Source: Mactromeris polynyma | Taxonomy: Eukaryota; Mollusca; Bivalvia; Venerida; Mactridae | Assembly (NCBI GenBank): GCA_032209605.1 | Contig: JASFXZ010000016.1 | Span: 16,306,001 to 16,370,000 of the forward strand | Direction of reading: 5' to 3' | DNA: 64,000 bases | In this document: piece by piece, positions 12,554 through 23,694 of the stretch | Numbering within the stretch: the first letter of the stretch is position 1 | Layout: every line of letters begins with the position of its first letter | Translations under genes and position numbers: made by a program | Notes under the pieces: model-generated | Databases searched by the model: none | What the model saw: the letters and a program-made list of their open reading frames with translations, nothing else | What the model was told of the DNA's origin: nothing

Positions 12554-12899
12554 TCTTAGAAGAGAGAAACATGACATGCCGCTTTAATCCAGCCTTATCA
12601 GTGACAAATAAATTGTTATTATAACAATAAAGAGACTTTTAACAAAGACGAGTTGTGTTGACTTCATTTTACACACCTGTTAATAAGGGAAATGGTTAAT
12701 CGATTGAGAGCATGTGTCGACTTCACAGTATTACTAAATTACAGAACGGTCAATTAAATCCCATTATCTTAATTGAGCGTAATTAGTTTTCATTTAGAAT
12801 TCGACAGAAATGTGTGTTTTTTATTTGATTAACAAACAATGAACTGTAGTTGAAAACAGTTTGTTGCTCTATAGAGGTTTAACTGGAATATAATGTTGT
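12554..12899. other. intergenic, nothing recognised
   Basis: AT-rich sequence with no open frame or repeat I can assign. Confidence 0.35.
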
Positions 12900-13015
12900 T
12901 GTGCAGAGGTTTGTGTTCAAGAGAGGTTTGTGTTCAAGAGGGGTTTGTGTTCAAGAGAGGTTCATGTTCAAGATAGGTTTGAGTTCAAGAGAGGTTCATG
13001 TTCAAGAGTAAGTCC
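12900..13015 (+). repeat. 17 bp minisatellite
   Basis: About six to seven units of GTTCAAGAGAGGTTTGT with small variants. The GAGAGGTT core is shared with family D ends, so this may be another array seeded by that family. Confidence 0.8.
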
Positions 13016-13025
13016 AGGGTAAGTA

Positions 13026-13185
13026 CAGGTAATTGTCACGAGTTATCTCCCTTTTTTCGAGAGTTTTCACCTGTTGCCCCCCCCCCCCTCCCCCTATAGT
13101 ATACATGTATGTATATGCATATAGAAGGGGAAAAGGGAAATAACTCTAGAAGGGATAAAGGGAGGTAACTCGTGACAATCCCCTG
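13026..13185. mobile_element. 160 bp inverted-repeat element
   Basis: The left arm TTGTCACGAGTTATCTCCCT (13033) pairs with AGGGAGGTAACTCGTGACAA (ending 13178) with one mismatch. Outer bases CAGG and CCTG extend the match. The interior has a C13 tract and CATGTATGTATATGCATA. It is probably a MITE. Confidence 0.7.
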
Positions 13186-13534
13186 TGGTTTCAAACTATT
13201 TCTTTAGCATCTTCTTGATCCTACCTCGGGTGCATACACTATTTTGGAGTGCAGCAGTTTTGCGGTATAGGTAGGGAGATTTCAATCAGTCATTTATTTA
13301 TTTTTCGCCTTGTAATTTACGTTCTAATGTGTTTGCGAATGAATCATTCTTTAATTGTCAAATGCATTTATTTGTCATTGTGACTTTGTTACATAACACG
13401 TGCACTATTCATTGTATTCTGTTTGAGTCATTATTCTTTCATTATGCACTAAGTACTTTTCGCTGTAATTGAATCATGAGACACACACTATTCCACCGGA
13501 CAAGCCTCAAACCGTTATGGCGTAGTACCATATA
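13186..13534. other. intergenic, nothing recognised
   Basis: AT-rich sequence with no credible open frame. Confidence 0.35.
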
Positions 13535-13588
13535 CAGTAAAACCTCACTTAAAGACCACCTCAATAATAAGACTACCTAAAAATTAAG
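13535..13588 (+). mobile_element. family A MITE, 5' part only
   Basis: Begins CAGTAAAACCTCACTTAAAG after TA and follows the consensus to AAAATTAAG, where it runs straight into the polypurine tract. The distal two thirds are missing. Confidence 0.82.
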
Positions 13589-13860
13589 AGAAAGAGAGAG
13601 AGAGGGGGCGGAGGTGAGAGAAATAGTGAGAAAGAGAGAGAGATGGGGAGGGGGAGAGAAAGAGTGAGAAAGAGAGAGAGAGGGGGAGCGGAGGGGGAGG
13701 GGGAGGGGAAGAGAAAGAGAGAGAGAGGGAGGGGGGCGGCGGGGGAGGGGGAGGGGAAGAGAAAGAGAGAGGGGGAGTGGGGAGAAAGGGAGAGAGAGAG
13801 GGGTGGAGGGGGAGGGGGAGAGAAAGAGTGAGAGAGGGAAGGAGCGAGAGTAAGATGGAG
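13589..13860 (+). repeat. polypurine (GA/GGGGA) tract
   Basis: About 270 bp almost purely A and G on the plus strand, alternating GAGAGAGA blocks and GGGGAGGGGGAGGGG blocks. Such tracts can form triplex (H-DNA) and, in the G-rich blocks, quadruplex structures. The Ser/Pro/Leu-rich minus frames (107-169 codons) and the Arg/Glu/Gly plus frame come from this composition and are not genes. Confidence 0.92.
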
Positions 13861-14918
13861 AACGGAATGGAAAGAGCAATTCTGAAGAGGTCGCAATGTA
13901 CTCTAGTAAATTCACAGAGAAGTAAAAAGAACATATGATCGCATTGTGCTTTGAACTTAAAATATTGCTGTTGATTTTCTATTTCAGCACCAATTAGATA
14001 AAGACATCGTATTACCACGCAGCTGTATGTGTTGTCATCAATTCTAAGAATTTCCAAGAACAGCCTCGTGAATGCACTAACAAAGAAAAGCACGAAGCAA
14101 ATTTATATCAACATATCTAGAGACATTTTGTGCAGACTACAATAACAGCCCACACGTATTTTCTGCAATGAAACATTTAAATTACACCAGAGCTTCTTGC
14201 AAAAATTACCATATAAGGTTAGACATATACTGTTCGACAACAGAAGAGAAAACAACTCAAATAAACAATGGAATTAGGCCTAACATGCGTACTTCGCGGA
14301 AAGGGGCCATTTTAAAACACATATGATTAATATCATCATACTTGATAGATGTTTGTGAAAATGTTGTATATTCTTGCCAGAAAATTGGAAATATTGGATT
14401 GGCATTCACATATCGAGATCGGATACGATTAATTCTTATACCAGAGCATACTGAGTAGTAAAAACGAAGCAAGTCTGTTTGCATATTTGGAAAAATACGA
14501 ACAATGTTAACCGAAAAGTAGTTTTTTATTTCCCGAAAGTAGCCATATATTCGGATATGACAAAGAAATGGACTGACGTGTTTCCGTTCTACCAAGTAGG
14601 CCATTTACCCCGCCTTTATATGCATTTTAGAAAACACATTATATAAGCAATTAGTTAATTGTACAATTAAACGAAAAGATGTAGCTAATCTCTTGAGGCT
14701 TTCTTTCACAGATTACATTTGAATTAAACTAAACAAATTATGAGTACTATCGCTTAGTTAAAACACAATTTTGGTGTAAACGATTTAGCATTTATAGTCC
14801 TCATTTGTTTTATTTAAAACCGCTCTCAGTATTCTGTTTACAGACATAAAGAAAACATTTTGGTAACTTATAAACAGGACTATAGCGTATTGTAATCTCT
14901 GCTAAATGGCCCTTAATT
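13861..14918. other. intergenic; carries a dispersed repeat fragment
   Basis: No gene recognised; a 115-codon minus frame (14257-14604) has no recognisable domain. Bases about 14485-14570 match 15390-15475, sharing TTTTTTATTTCCCGAAAG and AGCCATATATTCGGATATG, so part of that frame lies in a dispersed repeat. Confidence 0.5.
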
Positions 14919-15070
14919 AATCTCTCTAGAGCAACCACCTCACATCAACAGCTAAAATCTTTTTCTGTGGAAAGAATTTACTATCAATTCAACCTCTCTT
15001 GAGCAACAACCTCTCAGCAAAGGCACAGTGTGAGTCTCCCAACGGGTGCTGCTCTGTAGAGGTTGAACTG
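14919..15070 (+). mobile_element. family D element
   Basis: Carries CTCTCTAGAGCAACCACCTC and a second CAACCTCTCTTGAGCAACAA, and ends GTAGAGGTTGAACTG followed by TA. The inverted ends and short length fit a MITE. Confidence 0.7.
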
Positions 15071-15151
15071 TATATAAAATGGTGCTATTAAATTATTATT
15101 TTCATATAGGCAATTACATATAGACCTTGTAACCAATCAAACCCGTCCCCC

Positions 15152-15225
15152 AACAACAGCTACACAACAACAGCCAGAGTGTGTCTTCCAAGTGGTGTTG
15201 GTCTGGAGATACATGTATTGCAGTG
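15152..15225 (+). mobile_element. family D element, fragment
   Basis: Diverged relative of the preceding copy: ACAACAGCCAGAGTGTGTCT, then GGTGTTGGTCTGGAGA. Confidence 0.45.
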
Positions 15226-17145
15226 TATTGTTATCAATATCACTTTCTTGTAAAAGGACGCCATCTTATGATAACATTTTTTGTAATAATTATTTCACGT
15301 AACATGAAGCCAGTTATATGAGGCCACAGAGTCACGAAAGAAGGCATAAAATATGTCATCATGTGACAGACTGACGTAAAAGATAATTACTTTTGGAAAA
15401 ATACTGACAATGTAAACAAAAGGCGTGTTTTTTATTTCCCGAAAGAAGCCATATATTCGGATATGTCAACAAGTCCCGGATAATTACATTTCTCGTTGAG
15501 AGTATTCCTCACACAGACGATCTGATAAATTTCTTTGTTACATGATACATTAATTATTATTGTAGATTTCATAAACTCACTCGTGTGTGCTGTAAAATAA
15601 TCATAAACGATGGAGAAACTGTAAAGGATATGTCTTTATACCAAATAGCTGAACTATAAAAAATTGTCATCATAAGACAACCTTATAGAACTGAGCAATA
15701 AATGACAAAGTTAAACTAATTACAGAGTTCGAATATATTTTACAGACTTTATTAGAAGAATAGTTGTGCATGTTATCAGTCCACATGAACTGTATTGCAT
15801 GTCTTGTGCATCTAAATCAAAGCGTACATGAATTAGTACGGAGGAACATGGTCTGTTAACTAACCTACCGTGCAAGATAAACGAAATACATAAGACAGAT
15901 AGGAGAATTGCAAAGGTAGCAAAGGGAAAACAGCTGGACAGTTAAAGACTTCTATACAGCTTAGCCAAAGTTAAATTCTGAAAATGTAAAAATATAATCA
16001 CTGTATCTTGTGATATGCTTTCCGGTAACACCAAGCAACTTTTGTGGAAAAACGTCTCTTTGCGCTAATTGCAATCAGCTAGTTCTCGGCTTGCCGTAGG
16101 TTTAAAACACAAAGCAGAGAAGCAGGGAAAAGCAATTCCAAATCATTTGAAAGCTTAAAGTAATATTATGCTCATTTTTTGTTCATTTGTTTACCTAACC
16201 AAACATGAAAAATATATTTCCTATAGTTAAAACATCACTAAACATGCATTAACAAAGAATGAACTCATAATGTATTAATGCATATTTGTTGAAGACAGAC
16301 GTTTGTATATCATAACATTTAAAAAAACTTCCAGTCTTTTTAACAATCAGGCTATTTTACAGGTTTTGACTGTTAGTAATATGATTAAAAAAATTAAATC
16401 GGTTTTACATTGCAATGGCTCTTATTAGAGATGTTTTTAGCCAATGTAACAAAAATACTGGATAAACTCAATTCAAACATTTTATGTTCAGATGAGCCAG
16501 ATACATCTTTAAGTCTTTTCGCTGTTTTCAAACAAAAACTATCCTACCGAAGTACCGACCGGTCGAGACTGGCTGGAATAAACAAGGATCTAAACGGGGA
16601 GTAAACTCAGCTACGCACGAACAAAACCAAACATATCCGAATATCTACGAACTCGATGCGAGGCATCCTTGCCGAGAGAAATGCAACAGAAAATCTCATA
16701 TCGACTGATTTTCAGTTGTTAACACGCTATTCCTAAATGTTATTATCTCCCCAGAAAAAAAGTATAAAATCTAATATAACGTTGACAATGATAAATTGTG
16801 TTTGTTAATTCTTATAGATTTTCTCCTTCGAGTTAGAAGCTTGTAGTTCGTGCCTCGATTTTTTTCCATTTCCACTTTCGATTTGATTTCCAATGTTTTC
16901 AATTTGTCGAGGAAAACTTGAATGATAGAAGACGGAACGTTGTTCCGCATAGAATTTGGAATCATTTATAAAAAATGCCTGATACAAATTGTTTATATCC
17001 GAAATTCCGCGTAATCAATATCTTATCCGAAATACTGACTTTTGTGGATATTTTCTTCACACGTTCAAATAACTAGCGATTCATTTGATTAAATTCTGCT
17101 TAAAATCGCGAATATTCATTTGAAGATCACGGAAAGAATATACAG
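15226..17145. other. intergenic; carries two dispersed repeat fragments
   Basis: No gene recognised. Bases 15390-15475 match 14485-14570. Bases 16420-16520 match 36350-36440, sharing GATGTTTTTAGCCAATGTA-like sequence, then CCAGATAC and TCTTTAAGT. Short open frames here (60-64 codons) have no recognisable domains. Confidence 0.45.
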
Positions 17146-17370
17146 GAAACCCGCCATAAAGACCACCTCAAAAATAGACTACAGCACTAATATCACCTTA
17201 TTTTCATGGACTATTTCTCAATTTTTCATCCGTATTTTAAACCCAATCATCCGACCACATCATTATTAAGACCGTTTTCCTCCAAAACCAATAGTGGTCT
17301 TATAAAATAAATTCTCTCTAAAAAAAAATAATAAAAAAATAGTGGTCTTATTGTCGAAGTGTTACGGTAT
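17146..17370 (+). mobile_element. family A MITE, heavily decayed
   Basis: Keeps ATAAAGACCACCTCAAAAAT at one end and AGTGGTCTTATTGTCGAAGT at the other, with an A-rich insertion near 17320. Confidence 0.55.
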
Positions 17371-17477
17371 TAACGTGAGATATGATGAACAGGTAACATG
17401 AGCTACAAAGGACATTGTGTGACCAACATGGTATCCCCTAACAGATACTTACAACTGCTTTATTACTACCGTAAATA

Positions 17478-17655
17478 CAGTAAAACAGTGCTTAAAGACC
17501 ACCTAAATAATAAGACCATCTCAAAATTAAGAACACAATTTTCAAGTCCATTTTCACAGTTTTGCACTTTATTCAACCTCTATATTAAGACCACCTCAAT
17601 AAGAAGACCAGTTTTCAATGGTCCCAGTGGTGGGTTTATTATTGAGGTGTAACTG
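17478..17655 (+). mobile_element. family A MITE
   Basis: Starts CAGTAAAACAGTGCTTAAAG after TA and ends TTATTGAGGTGTAACTG. The interior has AATTAAGAACACAATTTTCA and CCTCTATATTAAGACCACCT, as in other copies. Short open frames across it are incidental. Confidence 0.85.
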
Positions 17656-17717
17656 TTTACTAATTGCCAATTAAGGAAGCTAACAGTACCACTTTCCCCA
17701 CATATTTGGTATGTCGC

Positions 17718-17788
17718 GGCAAGGGAACGAACACACGATCTCCTGGTCTCAAAGGGGACTTTATCGACTGAGCTATAGAGGCGATATG
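17718..17788 (-). repeat. tRNA-derived SINE head (minus strand)
   Basis: Read on minus, CTATAGCTCAGTCGATAAAG (17758-17777) resembles a pol III A box and CGTGTGTTCGTTCCC (about 17723-17737) a B box, at tRNA-like spacing. Stem pairing is imperfect, so this is a SINE head or tRNA pseudogene rather than a working tRNA. Confidence 0.6.
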
Positions 17789-18519
17789 CCAAAACAAACT
17801 AAACTATTTGAACAAAGTGCTTTAAAGGTTTATGAAACTTACTCAAGAAATTCAACCCAGTAACGAGAAGGTCGCTTTAAAAACAATCAAACAATAATTT
17901 TCAGAATATCGATAGGCGTTAGAAATTGACACTTAATAAATAGTGGTCATACAAAATACGCTAGCGGACGTGGCCTTCAAAGAAAAGCCGTCAAATACAC
18001 ATGGCGAGCGCTTAAAAACAGATACTCTCCGTGTTATTAAAGCAATTCATATTTAAAGAACACCAACTGATAAGATTTTCATCAAAGAATACACAAGAGA
18101 CGGAATCAATATCGCTCTTCTTGGCGAAATGCGTTTGAAAAAAGAAAATTATATTTTCCGCCTTCATTGTCGTGCGCCATTATGGAAAATAATATTTATC
18201 CAGACGGCAATCTCAGATATCGTTTTGCGAAAGCAAACATTCTCGGTAATCGAAGTATGTATACAGCCCTTTTTATATAGCAAATTTGGGGCTGATATTG
18301 ACCCCAATTCCCTAAAGAAAAAATTACATATTTTCCCCTACTTAAAAAGAAAATTCCCATTCAGTAAAATTATTTAAAATTTAACCTTATAAACACCCAA
18401 ATTTGTTGATTCAGGATGTAAATTTCCCCTATCAAAAGCACCCGCCATACTTTCCCAAAACCTGAAAAATATGGCTGGTATATATTTGAAAACTCGCGTG
18501 CGTAGATGGCTTTAAAATA
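17789..18519. other. intergenic, nothing recognised
   Basis: Small open frames (about 70-82 codons) without domains. No gene or repeat recognised. Confidence 0.35.
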
Positions 18520-18899
18520 TAGTAAAATCTCACTTAAAGACTTCCAAAAAATGAGACCACTGCAAAATAAAGAACACAATTTTCAAGTTTATTTTCACTA
18601 TTATTCAACCTCAATATTAAGACCTGTTCCTGATCTGCCGAAGCATCTCAATCTGAGCTAAATCTCAGCTCAAATATTATCTCAAATTGTTGAGATTTTT
18701 CTCATCTAAGACCAGACTCAAAATAGATATTAAAAAACAAAAAAATATTCGAAGATTTTTTTTTCCGATTTTTTAAAAGAGATCCGAAATGAGATTGTCT
18801 CAAACTCAGGCTCTGATTTGAGCAAAATCTCATATTCAGCTGAGATTTCTATTTGAGAAGTGTTGAGAGATCGAATCCAGTTCCCAATGGTCGTCTTAC
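18520..18899 (+). mobile_element. family A MITE split by a CTCAAAT/GAGATTT-rich insert
   Basis: Family A sequence runs from AGTAAAATCTCACTTAAAG (18521) to ATTCAACCTCAATATTAAGA near 18632. It resumes as CCAGTTCCCAATGGTCGTCT near 18878. Between them lie about 240 bp rich in TCTCAGCTCAAAT, TTGAGATTT and CAGCTGAGATTT, partly inverted copies of one another. It reads as a second short inverted-repeat element inside the first. Confidence 0.6.
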
Positions 18900-19532
18900 C
18901 GCTATAATTTGCATTAACAGCCGACGACAACAACAAACAGCAACATACTGGTACTAAAATCGATCAATATATTTCCAGACAAAACTTAAAATAACAACAT
19001 TACTGAATGAATATTTGCACCGTGTTTGTAAATTCATATTATTTCTAAGCGTACGAAAATATCCTGCATGTCGATTAACAGATGGAAAGTTTTGACGTAA
19101 ATTTAAAAGCTAGCAAAAAAATTGAACTCTTGAAGGAATGAAAATTCCCTGATCTGAAAAAAAGATGTTGGGAGATGGAAAAAAATCGAATCATCTTGAA
19201 GTGAGTGATTAACGATCGTCCATGATTATAAAAAAACACAGTTATTGCACGCAATGTATTAGAAAGTGAAATTCGACTTTCAAACGAGATTCGAGTTTTT
19301 TTTTCGATTTTCATCAGCAGTCCTCGTTTTACCCTGGGCTTGATTAGCGATTAATTGTCAGGAATGGATTCAATTAGCAAAAATACGGACATCATGCTTG
19401 GAAGAAAAAACACACATAATAGTCGAAATTAATTGCAAGTCCATTAATACAAACTTGATGCTATATTTTATCGTGTTAACTGGTTCATTCAAATTGAACA
19501 TAAAATTAATGTTAATTATGTTGAATCTAATG
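18900..19532. other. intergenic, nothing recognised
   Basis: AT-rich. A 79-codon minus frame (19075-19314) has no recognisable domain. Confidence 0.35.
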
Positions 19533-19714
19533 CAGTTTTTAAAAGTCACTTAAAGACCATCTCAATAATAAGACTATCCCAAAATTAAGAATAAATTGTT
19601 TAAGTCCATTTTCACTGTTTTTTCTCCTTTACTCAACCTTAATATCAAGACCACCTCAATAAGTAGACCGGTTTTCAGGGTCCCAAGGGTGGTCGTATTA
19701 TTGAGGTTTCACTG
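19533..19714 (+). mobile_element. family A MITE
   Basis: The left end is altered, but from GTCACTTAAAGACCATCTCA the copy follows the family to GAGGTTTCACTG, with TA directly after it. Confidence 0.8.
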
Positions 19715-20347
19715 TACATACACGACTTTAAATCGATTTCAATTCCAGATATTTGGAACATCAGTGGTGCTGTATCCATGTTACTAGGCAACGTAAAATA
19801 TATATATATACAAATATAGTAGTAGTTTCGAAGCATATGTTTGGTCACGTGATACAATTCTATTCACCGGAAATGAAATAGTGCATTGCAACCCGTTGAG
19901 AGTCAGTTTCGGAGTATTTCGTAATTTATTGTAGTAACTTGATTCAAAATCGATCTTCTTCCAAGTTTGCATTATCTGTGAATGGAATCGCTCAATGTCT
20001 GTGTAATGACCAGCTAATGCACAGACGTCTTGACCCACAGATAGGGGAGTCTAGTAAGAGTGGATGATTCCCGACGGACGGCATGTGGTCAGGCCCCGTT
20101 GAGGCAGCCACTCGGGTAATAGGCTTGAACAGTGGCCTTATTCACAAACTTGGACTTTAAGATGTTAAATATTCATTTTGTTCTTACGTTGTGATTACAA
20201 AATAGATTTTAATAAAAATTGGCGTAAGTGTTAAGTAGGTAACAAGAATTGTTCGGACGTTTTTTTAGATCAAATGAAGAAGAAAGGCTGGTACATATAA
20301 AAGTATGCAATTTTCATGTATTTACCCTTGTACAAATGCCTGATGTT
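19715..20347. other. intergenic, nothing recognised
   Basis: Short open frames only (60-84 codons, minus). A TATATATATA run lies near 19800. Confidence 0.35.
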
Positions 20348-20415
20348 GGGAGGTCTATGTAGGAGGTCATTGTATTATGTATGTGGCGTTCACTGTAGCA
20401 ACTTATTCTCTCTCT
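20348..20415 (+). repeat. dispersed repeat family H, copy 2
   Basis: AGGAGGTCATTGTATTATG, then TATGTGGCGTTCACTGTAG and TTATTCTCTCTCTTT, as in the copies at 8529 and 52577. Confidence 0.55.
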
Positions 20416-20512
20416 TTTAAGTCTGAGTTTCTGTCTTATAATGTTTGTGAATAAGGCACCATATTTTTTCGTAAGAATATTACAAACTTAAATTTCAAGA
20501 TGGGATGCACAA

Positions 20513-20772
20513 TACAACCTCTCTAGAACAGTACCCACTATGAGACGCACAGTTCAGCTGTTGTGGCGAGGTTGTTGCTCAAGAGAGGCTAAATTGATAA
20601 GACCTTTTTACAACAGGAAAAAATCATACTGTTGTTGAAGAGAGAGAGAGACAGACAGTTGCACTAAAAAGGTATAAGTGATAGAATATTTACCACGGAA
20701 AAATGATTATGTTGTTGAAGAGAGGTAGTTGTTCACGAGAGGATCGTGTCTGGGAGGTTTCCCTGTATTTTA
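20513..20772 (+). mobile_element. family D element(s)
   Basis: Begins TACAACCTCTCTAGAACAGT and ends GGGAGGTTTCCCTG before TA. GTTGTTGAAGAGAG occurs twice inside, near 20631 and 20711, suggesting an internal duplication. Confidence 0.6.
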
Positions 20773-21387
20773 TAATAATTGTTTGTGTTTACAATAATAT
20801 AACAGTACATAAAGAAAACACAGCGAAAGGAACAGTTAATATCTCTCTATCATATTATTAGTTTTCGATTAGACCTTATCTTGTCTAAAAGTTCAAATGA
20901 ACCAATTTGATTCAAAACTATCGTCCTCGTTCTGAGACGCGGCTTTATATTACTCCGCATTGTATATAGTCCCAAACGAGTTTGCTATATTTAGAAAATC
21001 ATTAATACTCCCATTCAGAGAGAAAGATTTCCGTGAAGAACGACGAGTTCTTGGAGATTGGTATTCTATTTGCATACCATTATGAGTGCTCTCTTCGCGC
21101 AGACGGCAAGATCTATTTGAATGGTAATTTCAAAAGAGAAGTAAAAAGGCCCCACGTAGGAATATTGGCATTGAAAGGGAACTACTTCAATTTGTGTATG
21201 TCATTTCTTGAATTGGATTTCTTCATTTGAAGTTAAGAAAGGTCGATGTATTTTGTCGCTAACATGTAGGGAGAGAAATTTAATCATGTACATATTCTCA
21301 TTCCTATGTCTACAAAACGTGCGACATAACATGTTATTGGTCGAGACCAAAATGAGCGGAGTTTGAGTATTATTATACAATTTTAAG
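20773..21387. other. intergenic, nothing recognised
   Basis: Two 64-65 codon open frames without recognisable domains. No gene supported. Confidence 0.35.
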
Positions 21388-21450
21388 AAGCGCAATGGTT
21401 GTGGATAGAGCGCCTGGCTTCTGATACGGATGCCGTGAGTTCGAATATAG
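21388..21450 (+). repeat. tRNA-derived SINE head or tRNA pseudogene
   Basis: ATGGTTGTGGATAGAGCGCC (from 21395) resembles an A box and GTGAGTTCGAATA (about 21435-21447) a B box. The arms do not fold into a complete tRNA, so a SINE remnant is more likely. Confidence 0.5.
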
Positions 21451-21550
21451 CTTTTGGGCTATGTTGACGGTACCCGTGAACGTCTTAATTCCTGTATTAG
21501 GCATAATTATAGGTAAGTAGCTCAAGAAATAGTCATTGAGACTGATTAAT

Positions 21551-21767
21551 ATATGAGCACTGCTGTGGGATTTACAACCTCTTCTTCGTGTAAGTGACGT
21601 CATTTCAAGAAAACGCAACATGTGATGTCACTATTTACAAGCAGGACACAATATTTACTCCATATGGGGGGAATATTGCTAACTGCCAGTACATGGTCAC
21701 ATGTGACGTTTCCAGGAAATGACGTCACTTAAAGAAGAGGTTGGAAATCGTACAGCATCGCTCATAT
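21551..21767 (+). mobile_element. family F MITE with TGACGTCA in both ends
   Basis: The inverted ends are long. They run from ATATGAGCACTGCTGTGGGA inward through CAACCTCTTCTT and AAGTGACGTCATTTC, and the right end mirrors this from GAAATGACGTCACTT out to GCTCATAT. The palindrome TGACGTCA, a CREB/ATF site, is in each end. A second copy lies at 34261-34490. Confidence 0.82.
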
Positions 21768-22146
21768 AATGATCAATGACATTTACTTAGAAAATAAGGC
21801 ATTATGCCCATGATTCACAATGTTGGAAGTATCATAACGGATACCTTCATTCAGAATTCAAATCTTAAATCATAACATTTACTATGATGAGTCTGATAGT
21901 AGCTGCTCAAAATTGTATGATAATGTAAAATGAGTGATGAATAATATGTGTTCCCCATTTTCTTAGAGAATTGAGTGTAGTATGAGATCAGGGAGAAACT
22001 GTTAAGTCAGAGAGTGGAGTGTGGCACTCGAACCCAATAATTACTCCCTGAACTGATAATTACCATAAAACCTCAAAGAAAATGGACCAAACACAATATT
22101 CAGCACTCATTGAATTTCCAACAGTCAAACTTTTATTATTACATCA
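21768..22146. other. intergenic, nothing recognised
   Basis: AT-rich sequence with no open frame or repeat I can assign. Confidence 0.35.
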
Positions 22147-22525
22147 CACTAAAACCTCAGTAATAAGACCACCTTTGGGATCCTTGGAAAATGGTCTTCT
22201 TAATTAGGTGGTCTTAATATTAAGGTTAAATAAAGAACAAAACAGTGAAAGTGGACTTGAAAATTGTGTTTTTAATTTTGAGGTGGTCTTCTTTTTGAGG
22301 TGGTCTTCTCTTTGAGGTGGTCTTAATATTGAGGTTGAATAAAGAGCAAATCAGTTAAAATGGATTTGGAAATTGTGGTATAAATTTTGATGTGGTCTTC
22401 TTTTTGAGGTGGTCTTAATATTGAGGTTGAATAAAGATCAAAGCAGTAAAAATGGACTTGAAAATTGTGGTATAAATTTTGATGTGGTCTTCTTATTGAA
22501 GTGGTCTTTAAGTGAAGTTTGACTG
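22147..22525 (-). mobile_element. family A MITE with internal tandem duplications
   Basis: The outer ends (CACTAAAACCTCAGTAATAA and GAAGTTTGACTG then TA) fit the family. The block TGAGGTTGAATAAAGA... through AATTGTGGTATAAATTTTGA and GTGGTCTTCTTTTTGAGG is present about three times, making the copy twice the usual length. Overlapping 73-98 codon minus frames are incidental. Confidence 0.82.
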
Positions 22526-23046
22526 TAACAAGAGTAAAATATGTGATGTGTGATTTGAGTGCTGGGTATAAGTAGTACCCCGGATACTGCACTGTAACAA
22601 CGTGAAAGCATATCAACATTGCCCTGAAAACGAATTCTCCCTTTTTCGATGTTATCCAAATACGTAGAGCTTCATCAATATTTAATTGGTAAATTCAACA
22701 TAACAGTCGGTCATAATGTTATTTTCAAAAACACGAAACGCGTTTTATTGCTTATTTAGTATTCAAGCCATTTTTAATTCATGAACAAAACACATGCGGT
22801 CGATCAGCTGATTAAGATAATTTCTAAAATAAGTTTACTCAATTAAAAATAAATAAGAGCCACTGTTTAGCAATATTTTAGGTCACAGCTACTTGGAAGT
22901 ATTCCGCATTAATTCGTATTTGCATTAAAGTTCTCGGTTAATGCATTATTCATCATTGCTCCGGCTAATGTCACAAAGTAATCCCCAAGGAACTCCGGTT
23001 TCTGGTAAAACTGCATTGTATCAAAGTCACGTGACATCTAGTACCA
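22526..23046. other. intergenic, nothing recognised
   Basis: AT-rich sequence with no credible open frame. Confidence 0.35.
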
Positions 23047-23390
23047 TTGTGTACATAGTATTGTGAAAAAACCAGCACTGAACGTAAATTACATCATTAA
23101 TAAAATAGTTCTATACGAAGATATTGTATAGACGCTCACATAGATATTACTACGCGATGTTGTAGTAAATTGTCAACAGACAACCTGATAAAGTAGGGCG
23201 GATAGAACCCAAGTGCTAATATGTACATAGTATTGTGAAAAAAAACCCAGCGCAGAACGTAAAGACATCATTAATAAAAAAAGTTATATACGAATATATT
23301 GTAAACACGCTTTCATAAATATTACTGCGCGGGTTGTAGTAATTTTTTACTACCCGATTAAGTAGTGCGAATAAAATCCTAGTGGACCTG
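23047..23390 (+). repeat. two-unit direct repeat, about 172 bp each; third partial unit at 23690-23800
   Basis: GTACATAGTATTGTGAAAAA begins matching blocks near 23051 and 23222. Both continue through ACATCATTAATAAAA, GATATTACTACGCG-like sequence and a TTGTAGTAA segment to GTAGGGCGGATAGAA or its equivalent. A diverged third unit (ATATTACTACGCGGAG...GTAGTGCGGAATA) lies at about 23690-23800. Confidence 0.75.
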
Positions 23391-23539
23391 TGCTTATAAG
23401 GTCCACACTCGCCGCTTCCTTTTTTTCTAATGTACTTTATTGTATTTCCGTCGACACGGTATGTCCCCTGCACACCATAAAGGGACTTTTGAAAGGGGGG
23501 GAATTTACCTGCCAGTAGTTCGGTATAGGCCAAACAGGC

Positions 23540-23694
23540 AATTTTGAACCCAGCTACAGCCAATGAGACCCATCGTACAATTACCATTTTCCTGACATAT
23601 AACCAGTACTTTCCTGTTTACATACCAGTACTATATGTTAGGTGGGAAACACAGAAAAGCATTTATGTTTTAACCACTGAGCCACCGGGCTACC
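23540..23694 (-). repeat. possible tRNA-like SINE remnant
   Basis: On minus, TAGCCCGGTGGCTCAGTGG (about 23675-23693) resembles an A box, and GCTGGGTTCAAAATTGCC (about 23539-23556) a B box. The spacing (about 130 bp) is too long for an intact tRNA head, so this is a disrupted SINE at best. Confidence 0.35.

Noticed and set aside
13573..14093. Ser/Pro/Leu-rich minus frames of 107-169 codons
   Set aside because: Composition artefact of the polypurine tract.
17718..17788. Functional tRNA gene (also 21388-21450 and 36014-36120)
   Set aside because: A and B box similarity is present but the cloverleaf arms do not pair fully; SINE heads or pseudogenes fit better.
23216..23587. 123-codon minus-strand frame
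   Set aside because: Overlaps the direct repeat at 23047-23390 and a SINE-like stretch. No recognisable domain; hydrophobic C-terminus from AT-rich repeat sequence.
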